Positions 46,213 through 55,957 are shown, counted from the stretch's first letter. The stretch: 64,000 nt of DNA from Chloroflexota bacterium (GCA_919901745.1 CAKKPP010000004.1:1-64000); one strand, 5' to 3'. Notes: a model not told the origin generated them from the sequence alone. Translations and numbers: made by a program.

Positions 46213-47583
46213 ATGACGCCCCTGCGCAGGTTGCTGGAGCGTGCCGTGCCGCGCGGCGCGATCCTGCTCTCGGTCCTGACCTTCGGCAGCTACGCGATGG
46301 GGCTCGTTCGCGACCGGTTCTTCGCCCAGACGTTCGGGGCCGGGATCGACCTCGACGCCTACAACGCCGCGTTCCAGATCCCGGAGCTGGCCCTGGACGT
46401 CCTCGTCGCGAGCGGGCTCGTCGCGCCGTTCATCCCGATCTTCACGGGCCTGCGCGGCGAGAGCGATGCGGCGGCCGAGCGGTTCGCGAGAACGGTCCTT
46501 ACGGCGGCGGTCCTGGTCATGTCGGCGGCCGTCGCCATCCTCTTCGTCCTCGCGCCCGAGACCGCCCGCATCGCCGCGCCCGGATTCGACGACGGGGAGC
46601 GCGCCCTGTACACCGATCTCTTCCGGTTGATGTGCGTGACCCCGATCATCTTCGCCGCCTCGATCACCCTCGGCGAGGTGCTCATCGCCCGCCAGCGGTT
46701 CCTCTACTACGGACTGGCGCCCATCCTGTACAACGCGGGCATCGTCCTCGGAACCGTCCTCCTTGCGGAGTCGATCGGGATCTTCGCAGCGGCGGTCGGA
46801 GCGGTGATCGGTGCCCTGCTCCACCTGGCCATTCGCATCATCGGCATCGCGCGAACCGATGTCCGGATCCGTCCGTCGTTCGCGTTCCGCGAACCCTCGT
46901 TCGTGGCCTTCGTGAAGCTGATGCTGCCCAAGATGCTGAGCCACCCGATCGAACCGGTCCTGTTCCTGTACTTCACCGCCGTGGCGACCACGCTCGGCGC
47001 CGGAAGCGTCAGTGCCCTCAGTTTCGCTCGCAACTTCCAGAGCGTCCCGGTCAGCCTCATCGGCGTCTCGTTCTCCCTCGCCGTCTTCCCTGCGCTGTCG
47101 GCCGCCTGGGCGGCCGGCGATCGGGCATCGTATGTCCGGATCCTGACGGCCAATGTCGTCACGATCGCGATCCTCACCGTCGTGGCCGCGATCGGTCTCG
47201 TCGTCGTCGGTGAGCTGGGGATCCGGGTTCTCCTCGGCGGGGGCGCGTTCGACGCCGACGACGTTGCCCGGACGGCGCTCGTCCTCGCCGCCTTCGCGAT
47301 CTCCGTGCCATTCGACGCCCTCACCCATCCCCTGAGTCGGGCGCTCTACGCGACGCGCAACACGGTGCTCCAGGTCCTGGCCTCCCTGGCCGGCCTGGTG
47401 GTCACGGTGCTGGCCACGGCGGCACTCGTGGGGGAAGCCGGCATCGTCGCGATCCCGCTCGGATTTGCCATGGGCGCGGCGACGAAGGTGGGGCTGCTCG
47501 CGCTCGCGCTGGTCAGTCGCCTGCGCGCGACACCCGACCAGGCCCGACCGGGTCCACCACGACCGTCGGAATCAGGGCGATGA
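46213..47583 (+). CDS. murJ: MurJ/MviN-type lipid II flippase
   Basis: A 456-residue protein with about 13-14 membrane segments. SYAMGLVRDRFFAQTFGAGIDLDAYNAAFQIPE contains the MurJ N-terminal signature with its Arg pair, and later FAPLAPILYN-like and RALYATRN segments agree. It flips lipid II across the membrane in peptidoglycan synthesis. The ATG at 46213 is used; a TTG seven codons earlier is possible. Its last 71 bases overlap the convergent C39-like peptidase gene. Confidence 0.88.
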   Translation: MTPLRRLLERAVPRGAILLSVLTFGSYAMGLVRDRFFAQTFGAGIDLDAYNAAFQIPELALDVLVASGLVAPFIPIFTGLRGESDAAAERFARTVLTAAVLVMSAAVAILFVLAPETARIAAPGFDDGERALYTDLFRLMCVTPIIFAASITLGEVLIARQRFLYYGLAPILYNAGIVLGTVLLAESIGIFAAAVGAVIGALLHLAIRIIGIARTDVRIRPSFAFREPSFVAFVKLMLPKMLSHPIEPVLFLYFTAVATTLGAGSVSALSFARNFQSVPVSLIGVSFSLAVFPALSAAWAAGDRASYVRILTANVVTIAILTVVAAIGLVVVGELGIRVLLGGGAFDADDVARTALVLAAFAISVPFDALTHPLSRALYATRNTVLQVLASLAGLVVTVLATAALVGEAGIVAIPLGFAMGAATKVGLLALALVSRLRATPDQARPGPPRPSESGR

Positions 47584-48505
47584 ACCGTCCGTCGCGGTCC
47601 GGATAGCGCCCCTCGGGACGTTTCCAGGGCAGGAAGTTGCGGACCATCTCCGCCGAGTCCTGGAACGTCCCCGGTGGATCCGACGGGCCCCAGATCGACG
47701 AGTTTCGGGGATACCACGGGTCGAGCACGTAGGCCCCGCTCACGGTCGCGTCCGCGAAGAGGCGCGGATCGGCGTCCGCGCGGTACCCGGTCAGCACCCA
47801 CGTGTGGGCCCCGCGCCAGGCGAGCAGGACCACGGGCGCGCCGGTCTCGGCGATGGCCCGGGCGCTGTCGTGGAGCGCCAGGGCCCGCGTCGCGTACGCG
47901 CGAATCTCGTAGCCGACGGCACCGTAGTCGGCCAGGGCGAGCGCCATCGACGCGGGGCCCCACCCCCCGTTGTGACTGTCGTCCCAGCTCTCCCACTCGC
48001 CGATCCGGCCGGCCAGCTCGCGCTGAAACCCCTCCGAGGTATCGGCGAGGCCCAGGACCGCGAGGACCATCTGCACGCCGGCCGGCGAACACCAATCCTT
48101 GGTCACCTGGCTGCTGAACATCGCGGCAGCGTCCGCCTGGGCGATGATCGAGACGTCGACCGGGGCGCGCACCGGCGTCGGGGCCGGCGTGGGATCCGGA
48201 CTGGGCGAGGCTCCCGTCGGGGTCGGCGCCGCCGGATCGGGCGTCGGCGTCGGGAGCGCGGGCGTCGGGGGCGCGTGGGTCGGGGCCGGGGTGATGGCGA
48301 CGGTTGGCAGCGTGGAGCGCTCGGGAACGGGGCCGGCGATGAACCGCGCGACCCGGGCCTCCAGTGATTCGAACCGATCACCGGCCCCGAGGGCATTGGT
48401 CCAGACGGCGCCAATGACCAGGATGGACCCCAACGCGCCCGCACCCACGAGCGCGCGCCACGGCCCGCGGCGGCGGACGACCGATGGTCGGATGGCGCGG
48501 ATCAC
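47513..48505 (-). CDS. Secreted or membrane-anchored C39-like cysteine peptidase
   Basis: A 330-residue protein. One N-terminal membrane anchor (about 19-38, LVGAGALGSILVIGAVWTNA) is followed by a Pro/Thr/Ala-rich spacer (about 68-110, PTPTPDPAAP-type), which crosses the wall, and a papain-like peptidase C39_2 domain. The catalytic Cys is in KDWCSPAGVQMVL, His in RGAHTWVLTGY, and Asp/Asn in YVLDPWYP. It may process cell-surface peptides. The GTG start has GGGAG about ten bases upstream. The 3' end overlaps murJ by 71 bases. Confidence 0.78.
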   Translation of the reverse strand: MIRAIRPSVVRRRGPWRALVGAGALGSILVIGAVWTNALGAGDRFESLEARVARFIAGPVPERSTLPTVAITPAPTHAPPTPALPTPTPDPAAPTPTGASPSPDPTPAPTPVRAPVDVSIIAQADAAAMFSSQVTKDWCSPAGVQMVLAVLGLADTSEGFQRELAGRIGEWESWDDSHNGGWGPASMALALADYGAVGYEIRAYATRALALHDSARAIAETGAPVVLLAWRGAHTWVLTGYRADADPRLFADATVSGAYVLDPWYPRNSSIWGPSDPPGTFQDSAEMVRNFLPWKRPEGRYPDRDGRFIALIPTVVVDPVGPGRVSRAGD

Positions 48506-48701
48506 GAGCGGTTCGCTCCCGCGTGTTCGTCGGCTCAGGACACGGCCTCCTCGGGCGAAGTATTGCCCGGACAGGACGATCCGTCGCCCGCTCGTGCGAC
48601 GCGGGTGATCGGTTTGCCCGACAGATGGCCGGCAAGCGCCGTTCGTGCGACCATCAGGCCCGTGCCATGGATGGCCGCGGCAAGCCAGGAGAATGTTGCC
48701 C

Positions 48702-49886
48702 GTGACCCGCTTCGAACCAAACCTTCGCATCCCCGGCCCGACGGCCCTGCCGCCGTCCGTGCGAGAGGCCGGCGGACGCCAGATGATCAACCACCGCGGA
48801 CCGGAGTTCGCGGCGATGCTCGCCCGGATCCTCGACGGGATGCGTCCGTTCTTCGGAACCGCGGGCGACATCACGATGCTGTCGTGCGCCGGCACCGGCG
48901 GCCTCGAGGCGGCCGTCGTGAATACGCTGTCTCCCGGCGACCGCGTGCTCGGCGTGAGCATCGGCTCCTTCGGCGATCGGTTCGCCAGGATTGCCGCGGC
49001 GTACGGAGCCGACGTGACGAAGATCGAGGTGGACTGGGGCCGTGCGGCGGATCCGGCGACCATCGCCGACGCGTTGCGCGCCGATCCCACATATCGCGCC
49101 GTCCTCCTGACCCACAACGAGACCTCGACCGGCGTCATGAACCCACTGCCGGCGCTCGTCGCCGCGATCCGCGACGCGGCACCGGAGGCGCTGATCCTCG
49201 TCGACAGCGTGTCCGGCCTGGGAGCCGTGCCGTTCGAGATGGACGCGTGGGGCGTCGACCTGGTGGTGACCGGGTCACAGAAGGCGTGGATGGCGGCGCC
49301 GGGCCTGGCCATGGTCGCCGCGTCTCCGCGGGCCTGGGCAGCCATGGAGACCGCACGAATGCCGCGCTTCTACCTGGACCTGCGTGCCCATCGCGACGCG
49401 CACGCCAGGGGCGAAACGCCCTGGACGCCGGCGATCGCCGTCGTGTACCAGGTCGATGAAGGCCTCCGGCTGATGGCCGCCGAAACGCCCGCCGGCATCT
49501 TCGCCCGCCACGAAGCGTGCGCGGTGGCCACCCGCGCAGGCCTCGAAGCCCTGGGCTTCGAGCTGTTCGCCGATGCCGCCGCTCGCTCCACGACGGTGAC
49601 CGCAGCCATGGTGCCCGAGGGCATGGATTGGAAGGCCTTCAACGGCGACATCAAGCGCCGCGGCGTGATCCTGGCCGGCGGCCAGGGCAAGTTGACCGGC
49701 AAGATCTTTCGGCTGGGCCACCTCGGGTCGGTCACGGTCGGTGAGATCGTGGACGCAATCGCCACCATGGAGGCGGTGTCGATTGCCGTGGGCCGCTCGG
49801 TCGAGCCGGGAAGCGCGGTCGCAGCCGCGCAGCGGGCCGCGCTCGAGGCGGCCGGCACCATCCGTCCCGCCCTCGCGGGCGCATGA
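48702..49886 (+). CDS. Class V aminotransferase (phosphoserine/serine-glyoxylate type)
   Basis: A 394-residue PLP enzyme of the serine-pyruvate/alanine-glyoxylate aminotransferase family. NLRIPGPTALPPSV opens the protein, SCAGTGGLEAAV binds the cofactor phosphate, and Lys194 in TGSQKAWMAAPG forms the Schiff base. Because serA overlaps its end (ATGA) and a phosphatase follows, it is likely the phosphohydroxypyruvate transaminase of serine synthesis, replacing SerC. GTG at 48702 is preferred since AGGAG is ten bases upstream; the ATG three codons earlier is too close to that site. Confidence 0.85.
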   Translation: MTRFEPNLRIPGPTALPPSVREAGGRQMINHRGPEFAAMLARILDGMRPFFGTAGDITMLSCAGTGGLEAAVVNTLSPGDRVLGVSIGSFGDRFARIAAAYGADVTKIEVDWGRAADPATIADALRADPTYRAVLLTHNETSTGVMNPLPALVAAIRDAAPEALILVDSVSGLGAVPFEMDAWGVDLVVTGSQKAWMAAPGLAMVAASPRAWAAMETARMPRFYLDLRAHRDAHARGETPWTPAIAVVYQVDEGLRLMAAETPAGIFARHEACAVATRAGLEALGFELFADAAARSTTVTAAMVPEGMDWKAFNGDIKRRGVILAGGQGKLTGKIFRLGHLGSVTVGEIVDAIATMEAVSIAVGRSVEPGSAVAAAQRAALEAAGTIRPALAGA

Positions 49887-51466
49887 GGATCCTCGTCGCG
49901 GAAGCAATCGCGGCCGAGGGCCTCGAGCGTCTTCGGCGCGACCACGACGTCGATGAGCGGACAGACCTCCAGCCGGGCGAACTCCTCGCGACAATCCCCG
50001 ACTACGACGCGCTCGTGGTGCGCAGCCAGGTGCGCGTCGACGCCGAGCTGATCGGCGCGGCTTCGCGTCTGCTGGTGATCGGGCGGGCCGGCGTCGGTGT
50101 CGACAACGTCGATCTCGATGCCGCGACGCGGGCCGGGATCACCGTGGTCAATGCTCCGACCGGCAACACGATCGCGGCCGCCGAGCACACGCTCGCGCTC
50201 CTGTTCGGCCTGGCACGCCGGATCGCCGCAGCCGACGCGTCGGTCCGACGCGGCGAGTGGCGCCGGTCCGACTTCACGGGCCTCGAGCTGCGCGGCAAGA
50301 CGCTCGGGATCATCGGGCTCGGCAAGATCGGGCAGGCCGTCGCGGAGCGGGCCCGCGCCCTGGAGATGACCATCCTCGGGGTGGATCCGTATGTCACCCC
50401 CGAGCAGGCCGCCCTGCGCGGGATCCAGCTCGTGGACATGGACGCCCTCCTGGGCGCCTCCGACGTGGTCACGGTCCACGTTCCGCTCTCGCGAGCCACC
50501 AGGCACCTCATCGGTCGCAAGGCGATCGCCCGAATGAAGCCCGGCGCGCTGATCCTCAACGTGGCTCGCGGCGGCATCGTCGACGAGGCGGCGGTGATCG
50601 ACGGCCTGCGCGACGGCCGGCTGGGCGGAGTCGCGCTCGATGTCTTCGAGGCTGAGCCGCCCACCGCATCGCCCCTCCTCGATGCGCCGAATACGCTCCT
50701 GACACCGCACCTCGGCGCGTCCACGGCCGAGGCGCAGGTCCTCGTCGCGGAGGAGATCGCCGAGCAGGTCCTCGACGTCCTGGCCGGTCGCAGCGCGCGC
50801 TACGCGGTCAACGCACCGTTGCTCACCCCGGAGACCGCGCAGGCCATCGGCCCGTATCTGCCGCTGGCCGAGACACTGGGCAGGTTCTTCGCCCAATTCT
50901 GCCGGACGGGCGTACAGACGCTGACGATCGAGATCGCCGGGGAGCCATCGGCCTACGACGCATCGCCGATCACCGCCGCCGCCCTCCGCGGCATCCTCGA
51001 GACCTCCACCACGGAACGCGTCAACCTCGTCAACGCGGCCGCCCTGGCAAAGGCCCGCGGGATCACGGTGATCGAGCGCAAGACGCCTGAGGCTGGGCAA
51101 TTCGCAGCGCTCGTGACGCTCTCCGGCGAGGCCGGCGGGATCGCCACCACGGTCGCCGGGACGGTGGCGCTGGGTGAGGCGCGCCTGACCCGCCTGAACG
51201 ACTACTGGCTGGACATGGCCCCCGTCGGGACCATGTTGATCACGCGTCATCACGATCAGCCCGGGACGGTCGGACGGATCGGACTGGTCCTTGGCGATGC
51301 CGACGTCAACATCAGCGCGATGCACCTGGCTCGCTCGGCCCCGCGCGAGGACGCGCTGATGATCCTCGCCCTCGACGACGATGTCCCGCCGGCCGTCGAG
51401 GAGGCGATCCGCAGCCATCCATCCGTGGTGGACCTGTGGATGATCAGGCTCGGGGGCGAGCGGTGA
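49883..51466 (+). CDS. serA: D-3-phosphoglycerate dehydrogenase
   Basis: A 527-residue enzyme of the long type: substrate/NAD domains with GVGVDNVDLDAATRAGI, GIIGLGKIGQAVAERA, LNVARGGIVDEAAV and LTPHLGAST, an intervening ASB domain (about 310-450) and a C-terminal ACT domain (about 455-525, HHDQPGTVGRIGLVLGDADVNI). It oxidises 3-phosphoglycerate as the first step of serine synthesis; the ACT domain usually mediates serine feedback. It overlaps genes on both sides. Confidence 0.95.
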   Translation: MRILVAEAIAAEGLERLRRDHDVDERTDLQPGELLATIPDYDALVVRSQVRVDAELIGAASRLLVIGRAGVGVDNVDLDAATRAGITVVNAPTGNTIAAAEHTLALLFGLARRIAAADASVRRGEWRRSDFTGLELRGKTLGIIGLGKIGQAVAERARALEMTILGVDPYVTPEQAALRGIQLVDMDALLGASDVVTVHVPLSRATRHLIGRKAIARMKPGALILNVARGGIVDEAAVIDGLRDGRLGGVALDVFEAEPPTASPLLDAPNTLLTPHLGASTAEAQVLVAEEIAEQVLDVLAGRSARYAVNAPLLTPETAQAIGPYLPLAETLGRFFAQFCRTGVQTLTIEIAGEPSAYDASPITAAALRGILETSTTERVNLVNAAALAKARGITVIERKTPEAGQFAALVTLSGEAGGIATTVAGTVALGEARLTRLNDYWLDMAPVGTMLITRHHDQPGTVGRIGLVLGDADVNISAMHLARSAPREDALMILALDDDVPPAVEEAIRSHPSVVDLWMIRLGGER

Positions 51467-51508
51467 GCCGCCGAGCGCAGAGCCGTCGAGCGGTGAGCCG
51501 CCGAGCGC
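51457..51508. repeat. 22-base direct repeat around the phosphatase start
   Basis: Two perfect copies of a 22-base sequence beginning CGAGCGGTGAGCC, at 51457-51478 and 51487-51508, with a 30-base period. Each copy contains a GTG in frame with the phosphatase, giving VSRRA twice. The duplication moved the phosphatase start 30 bases, so that the first GTG overlaps the serA stop. Confidence 0.8.
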
Positions 51509-52344
51509 CGGACCCGAGTGGCGCCGGGGCGAGGTTGCTCATCCCCGCCGGCCTCGATGCGACGGTCGTTCTCGTCCGCCACGGAGAGTCGACCTACGTG
51601 GCCGAGGGCCGCTTCCAGGGCCAGGCCGATCCCCCGCTCTCCGAGCTCGGTCGTCAACAGGCACGCCTCGTCGCGGCCAGGCTGTCCCGACCCGCGGAGG
51701 TTCCCGCCCTGCCCCTGCCGGACGGGCCACCCCTCGAGGTGGTCCACTCACCGCTGGCGCGCGCCGCGGACACCGCCCGGTCGATTGCCGCAGCATGGGC
51801 CGATGCGGGCACCCTGGGTGCGAGCGTCGCACGCCATCCGGACGCTGGTTTCCTGGAGATCGGCCAGGGCGAATGGGAAGGTCGTCCTTCGGCCGAGATC
51901 GCCGAGCGCTGGGCCGACGAGCTCGCAGCGTGGCGGCGCGATCCTGTCGCGAACTGGGCACCCGGCGGCGAGTCGGTTCGCGACGTTGACCGGCGCGTGC
52001 GGCCGGCGCTGGCGACGCTCCTCGACCACCTCGCGCAAGGACGAGCACCGGGCACGCTGGATCGATCGCAGGTGCTGGGCTATCTCGCGGCGCGGCCGGA
52101 TCAGGGCTGGTCCGTGGTCGTGGCCCACGACGGCGTCTTCAAGCTCACCCTGCTCGCCCTCCTCGACCTGCCGATCGAACGCTTCTGGACGTTTCCGTTC
52201 GCGCTCTGCGGCATCAGCATCGTCGAGATCGGCGGCGGCCGAGCGCGCCTCCTCGCACACAATCTGACCGATCATCTCGCGGTCCTCGAGAACCAGGACG
52301 CTCGAGCGATGGCCGCTGCGCGGCGCGCGTCGGGAGCCCTCTAG
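51463..52344 (+). CDS. Histidine-phosphatase-family phosphatase, probable phosphoserine phosphatase
   Basis: A 293-residue phosphoglycerate-mutase-like phosphatase. The catalytic motif LVRHGEST (about 37-44), FQGQADPPLSELGRQQA, FLEIGQGEWEGR with the acid/base Glu region, and VVAHDGVFK with the second His are present. A phosphoserine phosphatase of this superfamily (iPSP) is known from Hydrogenobacter. Being co-transcribed with serA and the aminotransferase, it is the best candidate for the third step of serine synthesis; no HAD-type SerB is nearby. The start is GTG at 51463 or the duplicated GTG at 51493. Confidence 0.8.
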   Translation: MSRRAQSRRAVSRRAPDPSGAGARLLIPAGLDATVVLVRHGESTYVAEGRFQGQADPPLSELGRQQARLVAARLSRPAEVPALPLPDGPPLEVVHSPLARAADTARSIAAAWADAGTLGASVARHPDAGFLEIGQGEWEGRPSAEIAERWADELAAWRRDPVANWAPGGESVRDVDRRVRPALATLLDHLAQGRAPGTLDRSQVLGYLAARPDQGWSVVVAHDGVFKLTLLALLDLPIERFWTFPFALCGISIVEIGGGRARLLAHNLTDHLAVLENQDARAMAAARRASGAL

Positions 52345-54701
52345 CCGGTCCCACCTCCCCGCCGACGTGACCAGCGCTCGCGCCGGCGGAGGGCGAGGCG
52401 GAGGAGCCCCAGGCGAAGGCGGCGGTGGGCGTCACGAACCGCGCGCAGGCGATCCGCCTCGAGCGACTGGCGGCCGTACGCGACCTCCACCTTGGCCCGC
52501 GCCACCGTCTGCAATTCGGGCCGCTGTGATGGCAGGACATCGCCCAGCTGTCCGGCATATTCGAAGACGGTCTGCGCAGGTCGCGGCCCGAACCCGAACC
52601 GTGCGGCGAGACGACCGACGCCCCGCCATGCGGCATCCGCGCCGACCTCGCCGCGCGGGCCGCGCTGCCAGACGAGGAACGCCAACCCACCGAGCGTGAT
52701 GGCGAGGAGCAATCCGATCGCCACGAACGGACCTGCCTGGGGGGTCGGGGAGGTCGGCGGCAGGCCGCTGCCCCGACCCAGCGGCGGGTCGGTCTCGCCA
52801 TCGAGGCCGCTCGTGCCCAGCACCAGGGTTGGACTGGGTGTCGGCACCGCGGTCGGGATGGGTGAGCCCACCGGCAACGGCGCGTCCCGTGCAACGCCGC
52901 CACCCGTTGGATCGAAGTCGACCCAACCGTAGCCCGGGAAGTAGACCTCGACCCAGGCGTGCGTGTTGAGGCTCCGAATCGTCTCGATTCCCGTGGCCGG
53001 GTCGCGATCTCCGGGAAGGAACCCCTGGACCAGCCTGGTCGGAATCCCCTCCTTGCGGAGCAACATGGCCATGGTCGAGGCGTAGTACTGGCAGAAGCCT
53101 TGGCGAGAGAAGGCGAAGCACTCGACGATGCTCCGATTGCCGCAGTCGACGTCCGTGACATCCGTGCTGTACGTGAACAGTTGCGGGTCGCGCAGGACGC
53201 TCACCATCGTCGCTGCCAGGTCATACGGGTTGAGATTCGGTGAGCGGGTGGCCGCCTCGGCCTTCACGTCGGCCAGGAGCTTCAAGGCCTCGGGTCCCAG
53301 GGTGTCGACGGGGACCTCGAGATGGCGGGCAAGCACCGCGGCCGGGTAGGACGACCCGGCTGCACGCAGCCGGTTCTCCGTGAGCCCGCCCTCGATGTCC
53401 TCGACGATCGGGACCGCCGCGGTGACCGTGTACCCAGCGCTCCCCTCGCGCTCGAGCCCACCGAAGAAGCCGGCTCGATCCACGGCGGTGAGCGTCGACG
53501 AGCGATCGAGGCTGAGGATCGTCTGCGGTCCGACGACAAAGCTGCCGCGATACCCGCCGGGCAGCGGGCGCACCGCGAAGGTCACCTCGCGTCGGGCCCC
53601 GAGGGTGGCGGGATCGTCGGCGAGACCGTCGAGGATGCTCGCCCCCGCGTCGACGGCGATCGAAGGAGTCGGCGTGCCCCACTCCCAGCCGCGACCCACG
53701 AACTTGTCGTACACGACCATCCGCCAGTAGAACTTTCTGTCACCCTCCCCGCGTGGCACCTCGATCTCGAGCAGCTTCGCGTCGCTCGTGAACCACCGCC
53801 CGCCGATCGTGGTCGACGCTCCGAACGCGACGCCTCCCCCGGAGCGATTCGCGCCACCGTCCGGCAGGAAACGCTGGAGTGACTGGCTCACGTCGGCGAG
53901 GCGCTGCGGCATGTCCGACCAGATGCCCTGCAACGGCGCCGACGACGCCGTGGCCGTCAGCGCCAGCGATCCGAGCACGGCCAGGGCAATGAACGCCGTC
54001 CCGCCGCGCAGGTACAGCGAACGAACAACGGCCGGATCCCCGATCCGGCGCCGCACCCAGGCGGTTTGCTCGTCGAGTGCGTGGGAGCGGACGAGCAGCA
54101 GAAGGGCGGCCGTGGAGAAGGCGATCAGGTAGTGCATCTGGTCGCGATACGTCGCAGCCATGCTCGCGAGCAGAACAATGCCGGACACGGTGACCGCATC
54201 GATCGGGCGGCGGTGGCCGAACACGGCGTACGCAGCGAACTGACCGGTCCCCCACGCGATGATCCCGAGCACGAGGAGGTGATGTCCCAGCTCCTGGGTC
54301 ACGAGGAGCCCGAGAATGGCAAGGTCGATCCAGGCCCCAACGGTCGACTGCGCCGTCGCCAGGAACCAGTCGATCGGCGTGCCGCCGTCACTGATCGCCA
54401 CACCGACGAGGATCGGGAGGATGATCGCCGCGAGCAGTGCGCCGGCCAGGTGGGCAATCCAGCGACGCGCGCCGGACTTGGCCCCGACGAAGCCGGCGGC
54501 GGCACCGAGCAGCGCTGCGGGCGCGAGGAAGTCGGTCAGTTCGAAGCTCCCCGTGACCCAGCCCGGATCGTCCAGGGACCAGCCGACGGTGACCGCCATG
54601 AGGGCCACGAGGCCGACGGTCAGCCAACCCTCGGCCGGCGCGGCCGGCAGGGGCAGCGGGAACCGCCGGCTGCCCGGGGAAGTCGAGGTGACGGCGCTCA
54701 T
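52341..54701 (-). CDS. Transglutaminase-like membrane protein (TgpA type)
   Basis: A 786-residue protein. The first 240 residues contain about seven membrane segments, a large external region carries the transglutaminase-like core (Cys in QGFCQYYASTMAML, His in NTHAWVEVY, Asp in GWVDFDPT), then a Pro/Thr-rich spacer, one more membrane segment (about 660-680) and a cytoplasmic C-terminal domain. It is third in the MoxR-DUF58-transglutaminase operon seen in many bacteria. The true substrate is unknown. It overlaps the convergent phosphatase by four bases and the DUF58 gene by four. Confidence 0.87.
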   Translation of the reverse strand: MSAVTSTSPGSRRFPLPLPAAPAEGWLTVGLVALMAVTVGWSLDDPGWVTGSFELTDFLAPAALLGAAAGFVGAKSGARRWIAHLAGALLAAIILPILVGVAISDGGTPIDWFLATAQSTVGAWIDLAILGLLVTQELGHHLLVLGIIAWGTGQFAAYAVFGHRRPIDAVTVSGIVLLASMAATYRDQMHYLIAFSTAALLLLVRSHALDEQTAWVRRRIGDPAVVRSLYLRGGTAFIALAVLGSLALTATASSAPLQGIWSDMPQRLADVSQSLQRFLPDGGANRSGGGVAFGASTTIGGRWFTSDAKLLEIEVPRGEGDRKFYWRMVVYDKFVGRGWEWGTPTPSIAVDAGASILDGLADDPATLGARREVTFAVRPLPGGYRGSFVVGPQTILSLDRSSTLTAVDRAGFFGGLEREGSAGYTVTAAVPIVEDIEGGLTENRLRAAGSSYPAAVLARHLEVPVDTLGPEALKLLADVKAEAATRSPNLNPYDLAATMVSVLRDPQLFTYSTDVTDVDCGNRSIVECFAFSRQGFCQYYASTMAMLLRKEGIPTRLVQGFLPGDRDPATGIETIRSLNTHAWVEVYFPGYGWVDFDPTGGGVARDAPLPVGSPIPTAVPTPSPTLVLGTSGLDGETDPPLGRGSGLPPTSPTPQAGPFVAIGLLLAITLGGLAFLVWQRGPRGEVGADAAWRGVGRLAARFGFGPRPAQTVFEYAGQLGDVLPSQRPELQTVARAKVEVAYGRQSLEADRLRAVRDAHRRLRLGLLRLALRRRERWSRRRGGGTG

Positions 54702-55957
54702 CCGACCAGGACCTCACCGAGCGCCCGGTCGGGCCCGACCGCGAACGTTCGGATCTCGAACTCGGCGAGGGCATGCTGAAGCGCCCGCGCGCGACGCGCC
54801 CGCGCAGCTTCGACCTCGGCGTCGGCGTGGTACGGCGGATGACCGGCCAGGCGTGCCCGCTCCTCGCGGTCGCGATGGTCGAATGCACCGGCGTCGAGCA
54901 GGACGGCCACGCACCCGATGCCCCGGGCCCGTAACGCGCCGATCGGTCGGACCCAGCTGGTGTCGAGCGATGGCGTGACGACGATCGCGGTCATCCCACG
55001 ACGGATCCGTGAAGCGCTCATCACGATCGTTTCGACCAGGGGGGTCGCTCCATCGCCTTCGACGGCGGCCAGGAGCTGCATGATCTTGAGGTGCTGACGG
55101 GATCCGCGGTCGGCCGGCACGATCGCCGTGCGCAGCCCACCGACCGCGATCCCGACGGCCCGGTTTTCCAGGATCGCCCTGTCGGCGACCGTCGCCGCGA
55201 CCCGCACGCCGGCCTCGACGGTCGATTCATCGCCGCGTCCCGCCTGCACGCCGCGATCGAGGTCCAGGACGATCCAGGCGTCGGCGGTCTGCTCCAGCTC
55301 GAACTCCTTCACCTGGAGCTCGCCATGACGGGCGGTCGCCTTCCAGTGGATGCGGTTCATCGCGTCGCCGGGCGCATACGGCCGGACAGAGGTGGCGAGC
55401 GGCGTCGTCTGCAGGGTTCGCTCAGGAGATGACTGGCTGCCCTCCAGGTTCGTCGCCGGCAATCGCCAGAGCGGGATCGGTTCGATGCGTGGATAGACGA
55501 CAACCGTCACCCCCTGTCCCACCGATGCCGAGGCCTCGAACAGGCCGAACGGATCGCCGGTTCGGACCTGGAGCGGTTCAACCCTGAAGTGTCCGCGCCG
55601 GGTGAGGGGCGTTCGCACCAACCACGAGCGCTCCGTTGAACCGGCGACCGAGATGGCCCGGCCCGGCAATCCGCCGGGCAGCGTGGTCGGGTTGTGAACC
55701 TCCAGCCACGGCTTCGGGATCCGGCTCGTGTTGCGCAGCGTGTAGGTCACCCGGATCCGATCGCCCACGTGGCCGTGGAGCTGGTTGACCGCATAGCCGG
55801 CCTCGAGATCGGACAGGCCCAGGCGGGTCACCACGTAGGACCCACCGACCACGAGGATCCCGAGGTAGACGAGATAGAACAGGAACGGCTCGCCCGTGGA
55901 GAACGCAGCCACCACGAGGGCCGCGGCGATGGCCAGGAGCTGGAGTCGCCGCACCAT
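54698..55957 (-). CDS. DUF58 domain protein
   Basis: A 419-residue protein with two N-terminal membrane segments (about 6-43), a beta-rich middle domain and the DUF58 core: VRPYAPGDAMNRIHWKATARHGELQVKEFE, followed by a von Willebrand A-like fold (WIVLDLDRG). DUF58 proteins are partners of MoxR AAA ATPases in the assembly of surface or metal-dependent complexes. It lies between moxR and the transglutaminase gene. Confidence 0.87.
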   Translation of the reverse strand: MVRRLQLLAIAAALVVAAFSTGEPFLFYLVYLGILVVGGSYVVTRLGLSDLEAGYAVNQLHGHVGDRIRVTYTLRNTSRIPKPWLEVHNPTTLPGGLPGRAISVAGSTERSWLVRTPLTRRGHFRVEPLQVRTGDPFGLFEASASVGQGVTVVVYPRIEPIPLWRLPATNLEGSQSSPERTLQTTPLATSVRPYAPGDAMNRIHWKATARHGELQVKEFELEQTADAWIVLDLDRGVQAGRGDESTVEAGVRVAATVADRAILENRAVGIAVGGLRTAIVPADRGSRQHLKIMQLLAAVEGDGATPLVETIVMSASRIRRGMTAIVVTPSLDTSWVRPIGALRARGIGCVAVLLDAGAFDHRDREERARLAGHPPYHADAEVEAARARRARALQHALAEFEIRTFAVGPDRALGEVLVG

